64,000 bases of DNA from Variovorax sp. OAS795 (GTDB lineage: Bacteria > Pseudomonadota > Gammaproteobacteria > Burkholderiales > Burkholderiaceae_C). How positions within the stretch are numbered: position 1 is the first letter of the stretch; every line of letters starts with the position of its first letter. A model generated the notes under the pieces. That model was given only the letters and a program-made list of their open reading frames with translations. It did not search any database and was not told where the DNA came from. Below are positions 17,475 through 28,875 of this stretch, in pieces. The stretch lies in assembly GCF_040546685.1 (NCBI RefSeq), contig NZ_JBEPOH010000001.1:868001-932000 (forward strand), read 5' to 3'. A program made the position numbers and the translations under genes.

Positions 17475-18403
17475 GCGCGTGCCGAGAACAGCCCGGAGGG
17501 CCGGAAGATCAGGACGATCACCATCAGCGCGTACATCGCGACTTCGGCGAACAGCGGCCCCAGGTCGGCGGCGTTGGCGGGCGGCAGCGTGGCGCGCAGC
17601 AGCATCGGCACGAACGCGCGCCCGATGGTGTCGACCACGCCCACCAGCAGTGCGGCCACGAAGGCGCCGCGCACCGAACCGATGCCGCCGATCACCAGCA
17701 CCACCAGCGCCGGGATCAGGATGGCTTCGCCCATGCCCACCTGCACCGCGACGATGGGCCCCATGAGCGCGCCGGCCAGCGCGGCCAGCGCCGCGCCGAG
17801 CAGGAACACGCCGTTGAAGATGCGGCCGACGCGCACGCCCATCAGCTCGGCCATGGGGCGGTCGGAGGCGCCCGCACGCACCCGCATGCCGATGCGCGTG
17901 TGGTTGACCAGCAGGTACAGCGCGAGCGCCACCAGCAGCCCGCCCACCAGGATGACCAGCCGGTAGGCCGGGTAAGGCAGGCCGTCCATCAGGTTCACCG
18001 GGCCCGAGAGCGCCGCGGGCGTCGGGGCCATGACCGGCGAAGGGCCCCAGGCCATCGTCACGATGTCGTCCGCCACCAGGATCACGCCGAAGGTGGCGAG
18101 CACCTGCGCCAGATGGTCGCGGGTGTAGAGGCGGCGCATCAGCAGCACTTCGAGCAGCAGCGCGACCACCACGGTGACGGCCACCGCGATCACGATGGCC
18201 GCGGTGAACGAGCCGGTGCGCGTGTGCGCCTCGGCCGCCACGTAGGCGCCCGACATGAAGAGCGAGCCATGCGCGAGGTTCAACACGTCCATGATGCCGA
18301 ACACCAGCGTGAGCCCCGCAGCCAGCAGGAACAGCATCAGGCCGTAGCCGAGGCCGTTGAGCAGCTGCTCGAGAACGAGGATGCCGCTCACTTGAGTGGA
18401 CAC
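17471..18403 (-). CDS. livH: Branched-chain amino-acid ABC transporter permease LivH
   Basis: 310 residues with about eight membrane helices. The LivH hallmarks LNGLGYGLMLFLLAAGLTLVFG and LNLAHGSLFMSGAYVA are at the N-terminus, and GGIGSVRGAFVAALLVGVVDT lies near the C-terminus. The start is a GTG: either 18403 (16-base overlap with the receptor gene) or the GTG at 18391, which would give the usual four-base GTGA overlap. I give the longer form. The protein forms the transport channel with LivM. Confidence 0.92.
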   Translation of the reverse strand: MSTQVSGILVLEQLLNGLGYGLMLFLLAAGLTLVFGIMDVLNLAHGSLFMSGAYVAAEAHTRTGSFTAAIVIAVAVTVVVALLLEVLLMRRLYTRDHLAQVLATFGVILVADDIVTMAWGPSPVMAPTPAALSGPVNLMDGLPYPAYRLVILVGGLLVALALYLLVNHTRIGMRVRAGASDRPMAELMGVRVGRIFNGVFLLGAALAALAGALMGPIVAVQVGMGEAILIPALVVLVIGGIGSVRGAFVAALLVGVVDTIGRAFVPMLLRATLPPANAADLGPLFAEVAMYALMVIVLIFRPSGLFSARA

Positions 18404-19593
18404 TTGTCGGCGTACGAATCGCCGTAGCTGGTCAGCACCGTGTTGATCAGCTTGTTGGTGACCTTGCCCTGCGCATCCTTGCCGATCACGCGCAGGTAGA
18501 AGTTCTCGATGGGATAATGGTTGTTCGCATACTTGAAGCTGCCTCGCGTCGAGGCGTAGTTGGCCTTCTTCAGCGCGGCCACCACGGCTTCGCGGTTCTG
18601 CGCATTGCCGCCGGCCTGCTTCACCGCCGCGTCCATCGCAAGGATCGCGTCATAGGCCTGCGCCGCATAGACCGACGGATAGCGGCCGTTGTATTCCTTG
18701 CGGAACGCGGCCACGAACGCCTTGTTGGCCGCGTTGTCCAGGTCGTGCGCCCAATGCGAGGTGTTGAACAGGCCGAGCATCGGCTCGCCCACGGCGCCGA
18801 TCACGTCCTCGTCGGCCGAGAAGCCGCTGGTCACGAGCGTGATGTCCTTGGACAGGCCCGCGCCCACGAACTGCTTGATGAAGTTGATGCCCATGGCGCC
18901 GGGCAGGAAGAAGTAGATCGAGTCGGGCTTGGCCGCGCGCAGCTGCGCGAGTTCGGCCGCGTAGTCGATCTGGCCGAGCTTGGTGTAGAGCTCGTCCGCC
19001 ACCTGGCCCTTGAACTGGCGCTTGAAGCCGCCCAGCGCGTCCTTGCCGGCGGGATAGTTCGGCGCGATCAGCACGGTCTTCTTGAAGCCGCGGTCCTGCG
19101 CGAACTTGCCGGCCGCCTCGTGGAACTGGTCGTTCTGGTAGGCGGTGCCGAAGAAGAACGCATTGCACTGGGCACCGGCGAACTGGCTCGGCCCGGCATT
19201 GGCCGACAGGTACGGCACCTTGGCGTTGAACAGCGTCGGGCCCACGGCGAGCGCCACGTTGGAGCCGATGGGGCCGCTGAAGATGTCGATCTTGTCGCGC
19301 TGGATCATGCGGTCGACCAGCTGCTTGGCCTGGTCGGGGCTGCCGGCCATGTCGGCCTGCACGAACTCCACGTCCTGCCCGCCGAGCTTGCCGCCCAACT
19401 GCTTGATGCCGAGCGCAAAGCCGTCGCGCGCCTCGGCGCCCAGTGCCGCGAACGGGCCCGAGATGTCGAGCGCCAACCCCACCTTCACGGGAGCGGCCAG
19501 GGCCGACGCCGCACCGCCGAGGGCCGCGCCGCAGAGCAGCAGCGAAAGCAGGGTGCGCGGCAGCGCGGGCGACTTCGGGGACGGGTGGCTCAT
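18388..19593 (-). CDS. livJ: Branched-chain amino-acid type ABC substrate-binding protein
   Basis: 401 residues from the ATG at 19593, preceded by a GGAG ribosome-binding sequence; upstream in-frame codons are not supported. The signal peptide is about residues 1-34 (LLLCGAALGGAASALAA). The mature protein begins VKVGLALDISGPFAALGAEA, the type I periplasmic-binding fold of the LivJ/AmiC family. Only three cysteines are visible. The real ligand may be an aromatic or other acid rather than leucine, since such operons are greatly expanded in Comamonadaceae. It is the first gene of the liv unit, behind the promoter at 19681-19708. Confidence 0.9.
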   Translation of the reverse strand: MSHPSPKSPALPRTLLSLLLCGAALGGAASALAAPVKVGLALDISGPFAALGAEARDGFALGIKQLGGKLGGQDVEFVQADMAGSPDQAKQLVDRMIQRDKIDIFSGPIGSNVALAVGPTLFNAKVPYLSANAGPSQFAGAQCNAFFFGTAYQNDQFHEAAGKFAQDRGFKKTVLIAPNYPAGKDALGGFKRQFKGQVADELYTKLGQIDYAAELAQLRAAKPDSIYFFLPGAMGINFIKQFVGAGLSKDITLVTSGFSADEDVIGAVGEPMLGLFNTSHWAHDLDNAANKAFVAAFRKEYNGRYPSVYAAQAYDAILAMDAAVKQAGGNAQNREAVVAALKKANYASTRGSFKYANNHYPIENFYLRVIGKDAQGKVTNKLINTVLTSYGDSYADKCPLK

Positions 19594-19680
19594 GGATTCT
19601 CCGGGCAGAGGGAAGGGTGGAACGAGGCCCGGGCGCCGCGCCATGCAGCACCCGGGACAACAAACCGTTGATAGCTAAAT

Positions 19681-19708
19681 ACTTTAACCATAAACAATTC
19701 GGTGTCAA
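19681..19708 (-). promoter_or_regulatory. Sigma-70-type promoter of the liv operon
   Basis: Read on the minus strand there is a perfect -35 TTGACA (19703-19708) and a -10-like TAAAGT (19681-19686) with a 16-base spacer. The region is conspicuously AT-rich for this genome. Transcription would start near 19674, leaving about 80 bases of leader before the receptor gene. Confidence 0.55.
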
Positions 19709-19761
19709 CGGTACTAGCACGAATGGTGCCAATCGCCGTGTCGCTTCCTGGTGCGCGGGGG

Positions 19762-19783
19762 GCCCGCTTGCGCGGGCTTTCTT
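19762..19783 (+). terminator. Possible intrinsic terminator (weak)
   Basis: GCCCGC (19762-19767), loop TTGC, GCGGGC (19772-19777) is followed by TTTCTTC. The T stretch is on the plus strand, whereas both neighbouring genes are on the minus strand, so its target is unclear. It lies in the gap between the c-subunit-like gene and the liv promoter. Confidence 0.3.
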
Positions 19784-19787
19784 CGCC

Positions 19788-20048
<261 letters not shown>

Positions 20049-20155
20049 TCAATCGATGGAGGTACTTTCCCAGAGCGGGTGCATGCGGTCCATGACGTGG
20101 GAGGTCATGGCTGGCGCGATCAAGCCTACCGCCGCAGAGGGCGGCCTGGCCGCTT

Positions 20156-21046
20156 TCAGGCCTTCGCGGCGCTGCGCGAGGGCCAGAGCACCGAGGCGAT
20201 GGCGACCATCATCAGCGCCACCGCCACCCAGTCCTGCCAGTGCACCACCTCGCCGAGCCATACCGCGCCGCTGAACACACCGAGCACGGGGATGAACATC
20301 ACGCTCAGCGTCGAGGCCACCGGCGGCAGGCCGCGCGCGAGGTAGAACCAGGCCGCATGCGCAAAGCCGAAGATCAGCACCGCGTTGTAGAGGATCGAAG
20401 CCCAGGTCACCGGGCCCGGCCAGCGCCACTGGCTGCGCTCGAACAGCAGCGTGAGCACGGTCATCACGACGGCGGTCATGGCCGTCATCCAGAACGAGAG
20501 CGTGAGCGTCGGCAAACCGATGCGCGTGTGCCGCAGCAGCTGCGTGCCGAGTGCCCAGGTAGCGGCGGCCACCAATGCGAGCGCCACGTAGCCGGGCCGT
20601 CCCGCCAGGTCGGTGAGTTCGTGCCAGAGCAGCAGCCCGACGCCGATGGCGCACGCGCCCACGCCGATCCACGAGCGCCGCGTGAGCACGGCCGAGAACA
20701 GCACCGCGCCGATGATCGCGGAGAACACCGGCATCGTGTAGCCCAGGATGGCGGTGCGCCCGCCCGACAGCGCCTTCACCGCGAGGATGATGCAGGCATG
20801 CCAGATGAACATGTTGGTGGCGCCCAGCCACACCAGCTCGGGCCACGCGCTGCGCGGCACGCGAAACGGCACCTTCATGACCACCAGTGCAAGGCCGAGC
20901 ACCGGCACGCCGAGCCAGATCGAGAGCGCGCGGAAGGCCAGCGGCGGATAGTCCGCCACGCCGAGCTTCATTACCGGCCAATTGAGCCCCCAAGCGAGGG
21001 TGAGAAAAAGAAGCAGCGCGAGTTCGCGTGTTGTCAGTGTCCTCAT
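20156..21046 (-). CDS. EamA/DMT-family permease
   Basis: 296 residues with ten predicted membrane helices arranged as two EamA repeats, the first starting LLLFLTLAWGLNWPVMKLG and the second around GYVALALVAAATWALGTQLL. The motif SVMFIPVLGVFSGAVWLGE in the last repeat is typical of drug/metabolite transporters such as RhaT/YdcZ relatives. These export amino acids, metabolites or drugs across the inner membrane; the substrate is unknown. It lies about 130 bases upstream of the c-subunit-like gene on the same strand. Confidence 0.9.
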   Translation of the reverse strand: MRTLTTRELALLLFLTLAWGLNWPVMKLGVADYPPLAFRALSIWLGVPVLGLALVVMKVPFRVPRSAWPELVWLGATNMFIWHACIILAVKALSGGRTAILGYTMPVFSAIIGAVLFSAVLTRRSWIGVGACAIGVGLLLWHELTDLAGRPGYVALALVAAATWALGTQLLRHTRIGLPTLTLSFWMTAMTAVVMTVLTLLFERSQWRWPGPVTWASILYNAVLIFGFAHAAWFYLARGLPPVASTLSVMFIPVLGVFSGAVWLGEVVHWQDWVAVALMMVAIASVLWPSRSAAKA

Positions 21047-21473
21047 GGGAAGGGATTTTGACGCGCGAACTTCTTGCGCCGCTGAAGGAAAAAATCACCA
21101 ACGGGGCAGGTTTTCATTTTTGATCGATCGATTGGGCGGTCGAATGAGATTTCTGCCGCCAGAATTCCAAGACGCGCATGCGACCACAAAGATGGTTGCG
21201 CACAAAAAAGGGAATGGAATGCAACGCCACTGTCACGCGCGCTCAGCGTCAAGAGCAAAGTCGTACTTGCCTATCGGGCGCGAACGCACCTAACTCCATC
21301 TTGTTTCTCCGCAAGCCGTCCGAAGTCGCCGACCTCGGTCGATCGCTTGCGAGTTTTTGCGGGAAACATGTCGCCGTGCCTTGATGTCTCGCCGAGACGA
21401 AGTTGCGCACGCTTGCAGCACGCCTGCTCCGAAGATATCCCGGGCAGCAGGCTAACTCGACTTGCAAAAAATA
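21047..21473. other. AT-richer intergenic stretch without a recognisable gene
   Basis: A 427-base gap between the EamA gene and the hydroxylase gene. Base composition is visibly less GC-rich than the flanks and short open frames here have atypical codon use. I see the overlapping palindrome GATCGATCGATT near 21123, but no tRNA, insertion-sequence end or convincing promoter. The divergent promoters of the two flanking genes must lie here. Confidence 0.6.
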
Positions 21474-21995
21474 ATGGCCGTATCAACGAAATGGCAGCTC
21501 TCGCCTCTCGAGTACAAGATTGACTTCATTGTCGCTCCCATGCTGTTCGGCATTGCGGTTTGGCTGTCGCCGTCTCCGTCACTGCTCCAGATATTTCTCG
21601 GCGCCCTGATCTGGTCGTTTTTGGAGTATGCCGCCCACCGGTTCCTGTTTCATCGCCATTTCCGCAGGCATCACTGGGCGCACCATGTAGATCCGGCGGC
21701 GTACATCGGAATATCCGGTATCTACCTGGGCATCGCCTATGCGGCGCTCCTGCTGCCGGCGTGGTGGATGGGGCTGCAATCCTTCTACGCGGGATTCATG
21801 CTGGGCTATTTCTTGTACGTTCTCATGCATTTCGTGATTCATCGACCGGAACACAAGCTGTACCGGCTTCTTGAAGGCGTGGCGCGCAACCACGAGATGC
21901 ATCATCTGAGAGGCCTGGAGACAAACTTCGGGGTTACGTCTCCGTTGTGGGACCTGATATTTCTCAGCTATTCCCGGCCTGGCGCTCGCCCCTGA
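21474..21995 (+). CDS. Fatty acid hydroxylase / sterol desaturase superfamily membrane protein
   Basis: 173 residues from the ATG at 21474. It is an integral-membrane di-iron oxygenase type protein with several hydrophobic helices and the histidine boxes of the superfamily: HRFLFHRHFRRHHWAHH (residues about 56-72), HFVIHRPEH and NHEMHH. The compact length and box spacing resemble carotenoid/beta-carotene hydroxylase-like and short fatty-acid hydroxylases. No clear ribosome-binding sequence precedes the ATG, and a TTG at 21462 is an alternative start. Codon use and lower GC than neighbours hint at horizontal acquisition. It converges on uvrA. Confidence 0.82.
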   Translation: MAVSTKWQLSPLEYKIDFIVAPMLFGIAVWLSPSPSLLQIFLGALIWSFLEYAAHRFLFHRHFRRHHWAHHVDPAAYIGISGIYLGIAYAALLLPAWWMGLQSFYAGFMLGYFLYVLMHFVIHRPEHKLYRLLEGVARNHEMHHLRGLETNFGVTSPLWDLIFLSYSRPGARP

Positions 21996-22056
21996 GACGA
22001 GAAATCCGGCGCGAAGCCAGGCCTGGAACGCCAGCGGCAACGACGGCGTTCGGCGC

Positions 22057-25173
<3,117 letters not shown>

Positions 25174-25191
25174 GATAGTGCCCCTGCCATG

Positions 25192-26583
25192 TCATGGCGA
25201 GGGGGCGGGTTGTGGGGGTTTCTCCGCCGGGGCTGCCGGCGCCGTCCGGTGCACCGGCTCGATGCTGCCGATGGCCCTTGCGACCATGTGCTCGGCAAGC
25301 GTCTCGTAGAGCGGGCGGCTGATCATGCGGGAGACCAGGCTGGCCAGCATGGCCGCTGCCATGAGGCTCAGCACCATCGAGTGGCCGTCGACCATTTCCA
25401 TCACGATGATGAAGGCGGTGAGCGGCGCCTGCGTGACCGCGGCCAGGAAGCCGGCCATGCCCATCGCAATGAGCGCCGGCCCGAACTCGCTGCCGGTCAG
25501 CCCCGCCACCGCATCGCCGATGCCTGCGCCGATGGACAGCGAAGGCGCGAAGATGCCGCCCGGCACGCCGCACCAGGCCGTGAGCCAGGTGGCGACGAAC
25601 TTCAGCGCCGTGTACAGCGGCGTCAGCTCGTCATGGCCCTGCAGCATCTGCTTGACCGCCTCGGAGCCGGCACCGAAGGTCACGCCGCCCGTGACCAGCC
25701 CGATGACCGCCACCGCCAGCCCGCCGCACGCCGCGAACCGCACCGGATAACGCGCCCGCCATCGGTTGAAGCGCCCGGCGCCGCCGGTGAGCGAGGCGAT
25801 CAGGAGCCGCGCGAACAGTCCGCCGGCCGCGCCGCTCAGCAGCGTGACCAGCAGCCCCGGCCCCAGGGCGTCCCAGCCCAGGCGGGGCACGCGGATCACG
25901 CCGAAATAACTCAGGTTGCCGAAGGCCGAAACCGCCACCAGGCCCGCCAGCACGATGGCCGTGATGATCAACCCGCTGGAGCGCGCCTCGAGTCGGCCCG
26001 ACAGCTCCTCGATGGCGAACACGACGCCGGCCAGCGGTGCATTGAAGGCTGCCGCGATGCCGGCCGCGCCGCCCGCCACCAGCAGCGCGCGGGAATCGAT
26101 GGTGGTGTTGGGCGACAACCAGCGCCGCGCATGCTGCATCACCCCGGCCGCCACCTGCACGGAAGGCCCTTCACGTCCGATCGAGAGGCCGGCCGCGAAA
26201 CCGGCCGCACCGAGCCCGATCTTGGCGACCGTGAGGCGCAGCGATGCGAACATGAAGCGCCGTTCCTCCGGCAGGGCCGGATGCAATGTGGCCTTGATCT
26301 GCGGGATGCCCGAGCCGCCCGCGCCGGGAAAGAATCGCAGCGTGAACCATACGATGGCCGCTGTGATGAGCGGCGTCGTCAGCAGCACCGCCCAGGGCCA
26401 GGCCCGGTAGAAGCGGTGAAACTGCCCGAACACCCAGTCGCTGGCAAACGTGAATCCCACCACGAAGAGCCCGGCCGCAATGGCATAGCCGAGCACGATG
26501 GCCCGGTCGAGCCAGATGCGGCCGCCCGAGAGTTCGGCGCGCAGGTGTTCGAAAAAATCGGGTTCTCGGTTCATGGGCGGCAT
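25192..26583 (-). CDS. ClC-family chloride channel / H+-Cl- antiporter
   Basis: About 463 residues with 10 or more membrane helices. Selectivity motifs are GGSGIPQIKA, GREGPSVQVAAG and GGIFAPSLSIGAGIG. The gating glutamate (GREGP) and the internal proton glutamate (FAIEELSG) are both present, as is the Tyr of SRPLYETL, so it is probably an exchanger like E. coli ClcA. ATG at 26583 is used; 26574 is also possible and a GTG at 26595 less so. It lies between ssb (divergent) and uvrA (downstream, 18 bases). No regulatory CBS domains follow the membrane part. Confidence 0.92.
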   Translation of the reverse strand: MPPMNREPDFFEHLRAELSGGRIWLDRAIVLGYAIAAGLFVVGFTFASDWVFGQFHRFYRAWPWAVLLTTPLITAAIVWFTLRFFPGAGGSGIPQIKATLHPALPEERRFMFASLRLTVAKIGLGAAGFAAGLSIGREGPSVQVAAGVMQHARRWLSPNTTIDSRALLVAGGAAGIAAAFNAPLAGVVFAIEELSGRLEARSSGLIITAIVLAGLVAVSAFGNLSYFGVIRVPRLGWDALGPGLLVTLLSGAAGGLFARLLIASLTGGAGRFNRWRARYPVRFAACGGLAVAVIGLVTGGVTFGAGSEAVKQMLQGHDELTPLYTALKFVATWLTAWCGVPGGIFAPSLSIGAGIGDAVAGLTGSEFGPALIAMGMAGFLAAVTQAPLTAFIIVMEMVDGHSMVLSLMAAAMLASLVSRMISRPLYETLAEHMVARAIGSIEPVHRTAPAAPAEKPPQPAPSP

Positions 26584-26699
26584 TAATTCTGGCACCGGCG
26601 AGGGATTGAGCCCCGGGACGGCCCCTTCCGGGCGCCATCGGGCACAATCTTGGGTTCTTCTTTTCCTCCTCCTTCATCTACTTATCAGGGGCAGTGCAT

Positions 26700-27266
26700 A
26701 TGGCATCGGTCAACAAGGTCATCGTCGTCGGCAACCTGGGTCGCGATCCCGAAATGCGCACCTTCCCGAGCGGCGACCAGGTCGCGAACGTCACCGTCGC
26801 CACCACCGATCGCTGGAAGGACAAGCAGAGCGGCGAAATGCGCGAAGCCACCGAATGGCACCGCATCGTCTTCAACGGCCGCCTGGCCGAGATCGCCGGC
26901 CAGTACCTGCGCAAGGGCTCGCAGGTGTATGTCGAAGGCAGCCTGCGCACGCGCAAGTGGACCGACAAGGACGGCATCGAGAAGTACACCACCGAGATCC
27001 GCGCCGACCAGATGCAGATGCTGGGCAGCCGCCAGGGCCAGGGCGGCCCGTCGGGCGGCCCCGAGGACGATGGCGGCTATTCGCAGGGCGGCGGTGGTGG
27101 CGGCGGCTACTCGCAAGGCGCGGGCGGCGGCGGTGGTGGTAGTGGTGGCGGCTACGCCCCCCGTGCACCGGCCGCGGCACCCCGCGCGCCGGCCGCCGCA
27201 CCGCGGCAGGCGCCGGCCAAGTCGTCGTCGGGCTTCGACGACATGGACGACGACATCCCGTTCTGA
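26700..27266 (+). CDS. ssb: Single-stranded DNA-binding protein
   Basis: 188 residues from the ATG at 26700. The OB fold covers residues about 1-110 ([62 protein letters not shown]). A Gly-rich and then Ala/Pro-rich linker follows, longer than the E. coli counterpart, and the protein ends with the acidic partner-binding tip DDMDDDIPF. It coats single-stranded DNA and recruits repair and replication partners. It is divergent from the ClC gene; I found no CTGT-N8-ACAG LexA box in the 116-base gap. Confidence 0.96.
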   Translation: MASVNKVIVVGNLGRDPEMRTFPSGDQVANVTVATTDRWKDKQSGEMREATEWHRIVFNGRLAEIAGQYLRKGSQVYVEGSLRTRKWTDKDGIEKYTTEIRADQMQMLGSRQGQGGPSGGPEDDGGYSQGGGGGGGYSQGAGGGGGGSGGGYAPRAPAAAPRAPAAAPRQAPAKSSSGFDDMDDDIPF

Positions 27267-27330
27267 GTCGATTCGCCGCGTGGCTGCGCGGTAACCTCGC
27301 CGCTTGTGCCGCGGCCCTGAGCCCGCAGGC

Positions 27331-28044
27331 TCAGCCCGCGAGGCCCACGAACACGTTCTGCACGTCGTCGTTCGCGTCGATGGCAGCCAAGAAGACCTCG
27401 ACCTCTTCGAGGTGCTCGGCGCTCAGGCTGGCCGGATCCACCGGGTTCTTGGGCTTGTAGCCCAGCTTGGCCGACAGCACCGTGAAGCCCTGCGCCGGCA
27501 GTGCGCGGCTCACCAGGTCCAGGTCGGTCGGGTCGGTCAGGAACACCGTGGCGCCGCTTTCGCCGGCCGGCTCGAAATCCTGCGCACCCGCCTCGATGGC
27601 GGCCACTTCGGCATCCGCGTCGGGGCGCGAAGGCTCGGCCTCGATCATGCCGACATGGTCGAAATCCCACGAGACCGAGCCCGAAGTGCCCAGCTGCCCC
27701 TTGCGGAACAAGACGCGCATCTCAGGCGCGGTGCGGTTCACGTTGTCGGTCAGGCATTCGACCATCACGGGCACCTGGTGCGGCGCAAAGCCCTCGTAGA
27801 TCACATGCTCGAAGTGCACCGCCTCGCCCGTGAGCCCGGCGCCTTTCTTGATGGCGCGGTCCAGCGTGTCCTTGGGCATCGAGACCTTCCGGGCCTGCTC
27901 GACGACCAGCCGCAGCCGCGCGTTCGAACCCGGATCGGCACCGCTGCGCGCCGCGACCATGATTTCCTTGGCCAGTTTTCCGAACAGGCGGCCCTTGGCA
28001 TTGGCCGCCAGGTCCTTGTGCTTTGCTTTCCACTGTGCGCCCAT
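27331..28044 (-). CDS. YebC/PmpR-family protein
   Basis: 237 residues from the ATG at 28044 ([20 protein letters not shown]). The family core is clear: [57 protein letters not shown] and [14 protein letters not shown]. The N-terminus (MGxQWKxKH) differs from canonical YebC (MAGHSKW), so this looks like the YeeN-like branch. YebC-family members act as DNA-binding regulators or as translation factors easing ribosome stalling at proline runs. It is convergent with ssb, and the two genes are 64 bases apart. Confidence 0.9.
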   Translation of the reverse strand: MGAQWKAKHKDLAANAKGRLFGKLAKEIMVAARSGADPGSNARLRLVVEQARKVSMPKDTLDRAIKKGAGLTGEAVHFEHVIYEGFAPHQVPVMVECLTDNVNRTAPEMRVLFRKGQLGTSGSVSWDFDHVGMIEAEPSRPDADAEVAAIEAGAQDFEPAGESGATVFLTDPTDLDLVSRALPAQGFTVLSAKLGYKPKNPVDPASLSAEHLEEVEVFLAAIDANDDVQNVFVGLAG

Positions 28045-28422
28045 GGCGGATGTTCCTTGTGTGGGGTGGGCCGAGTCCTCCCGGCGCCTGGCGCAGGGGC
28101 CAATGGGCGGGACAACCGGCTCGGGGCAGCTACTGTAGCCGCAGCGCCCATCCACAACCGCTTTTTCAAGGCCGACCGGCGCCGCCAGGCGCCGTCCAGC
28201 CGCTGCGATTGTTTCCATTCCGTGAACGCCGCGGTTCCGATCCATGAGGGTTTTTACTTAGTAGACGGCGCACAATTCATCTCACAGACCGGCCCCCAAG
28301 CCGATCTGGGTGAACAGGGCCCCGAGCGAGGTGGCCGCCCCCCAGAAGAGGGACGGTGACCCACCCAAGACCGGTTCGACATCATCCAAAGTCAAAACTG
28401 AACTGAATTGAAGGAATTGAAA
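28045..28422. other. Divergent intergenic region (YebC-like / small secreted protein)
   Basis: A 378-base gap containing the promoters of two divergent genes. A short AT-rich segment near 28250-28280 is the best candidate for the promoter of the secreted-protein gene; an AAGGA ribosome-binding sequence stands about 7 bases before its ATG. I see no RNA gene or riboswitch fold. Confidence 0.55.
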
Positions 28423-28803
28423 ATGACCGCCTCGAAGATCCTCTCCGCCGTAGCTGTTGCCCTGATGGCCGTTGCCGGCGCCGCCCATGCCGAAACCTAT
28501 GAAGGCGTGCACCAGCTGACCTCGGCCGCCAGCCGCGCCGACGTCGCCGGCCAGGCCGTGGTTGCCGCGCACAGCGCCAACCCCTATGCCACCGGTGCCA
28601 ACGCAGGCCCCGCCCGCGTGTTCGTCTCGTCGACCAGCCGTGATGCGGTCCGTGCCGACGCCGTGGCCGCCGCCCGCAGCGCCGACCCGTATGCCGAAGG
28701 CGCTTCGGCCGGCGTCGCACCCGTGGTCGCCAGCACGGTGGACCGCGCCACGGTGCGTGCCGCAGCCCGCGCCGCTGCCCGTGGCGACGCACTGCCGCTC
28801 TAA
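28423..28803 (+). CDS. Small exported alanine-rich repeat protein
   Basis: 126 residues. The signal peptide is residues 1-24 (ending GAAHA, cleavage before ETYEG). The mature part is an imperfect tandem repeat of about 40 residues: RADVAGQAVVAAHSANPYATGANAG, then RADAVAAARSADPYAEGASAG, then a shortened RAAARAAARGDALPL unit. Each full unit carries the (S)A-N/D-PYA-x-GA-x-AG block. It resembles small DUF4148-like exported proteins abundant in Burkholderiales; no function is known. It has its own ribosome-binding sequence and a strong terminator right after, so it is a monocistronic unit. Confidence 0.85.
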   Translation: MTASKILSAVAVALMAVAGAAHAETYEGVHQLTSAASRADVAGQAVVAAHSANPYATGANAGPARVFVSSTSRDAVRADAVAAARSADPYAEGASAGVAPVVASTVDRATVRAAARAAARGDALPL

Positions 28804-28827
28804 GCCTCGGCGAGCGTCCGCTCCATG

Positions 28828-28867
28828 AGCCGGCCATGCGCAAGCATGGGCCGGCTTTTTCTTTTTC
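28828..28867 (+). terminator. Strong intrinsic terminator
   Basis: AGCCGGCCATGC (28828-28839) pairs with GCATGGGCCGGCT (28844-28856) through a GCAA tetraloop with one bulged G, and is followed by TTTTTCTTTTT. It closes the small exported-protein gene 25 bases after its stop. Confidence 0.85.
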
Positions 28868-28875
28868 CGTGTGGG

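Noticed and set aside
27080..27150. GGC/GGT-rich tandem sequence in ssb as a DNA repeat element
   Set aside because: It only encodes the glycine-rich linker of the protein.
27317..27334. CTGAGCC/GGCTCAG inverted repeat as a terminator for ssb or the YebC-like gene
   Set aside because: A perfect stem but no T run on either side, and it overlaps the YebC-like stop codon.
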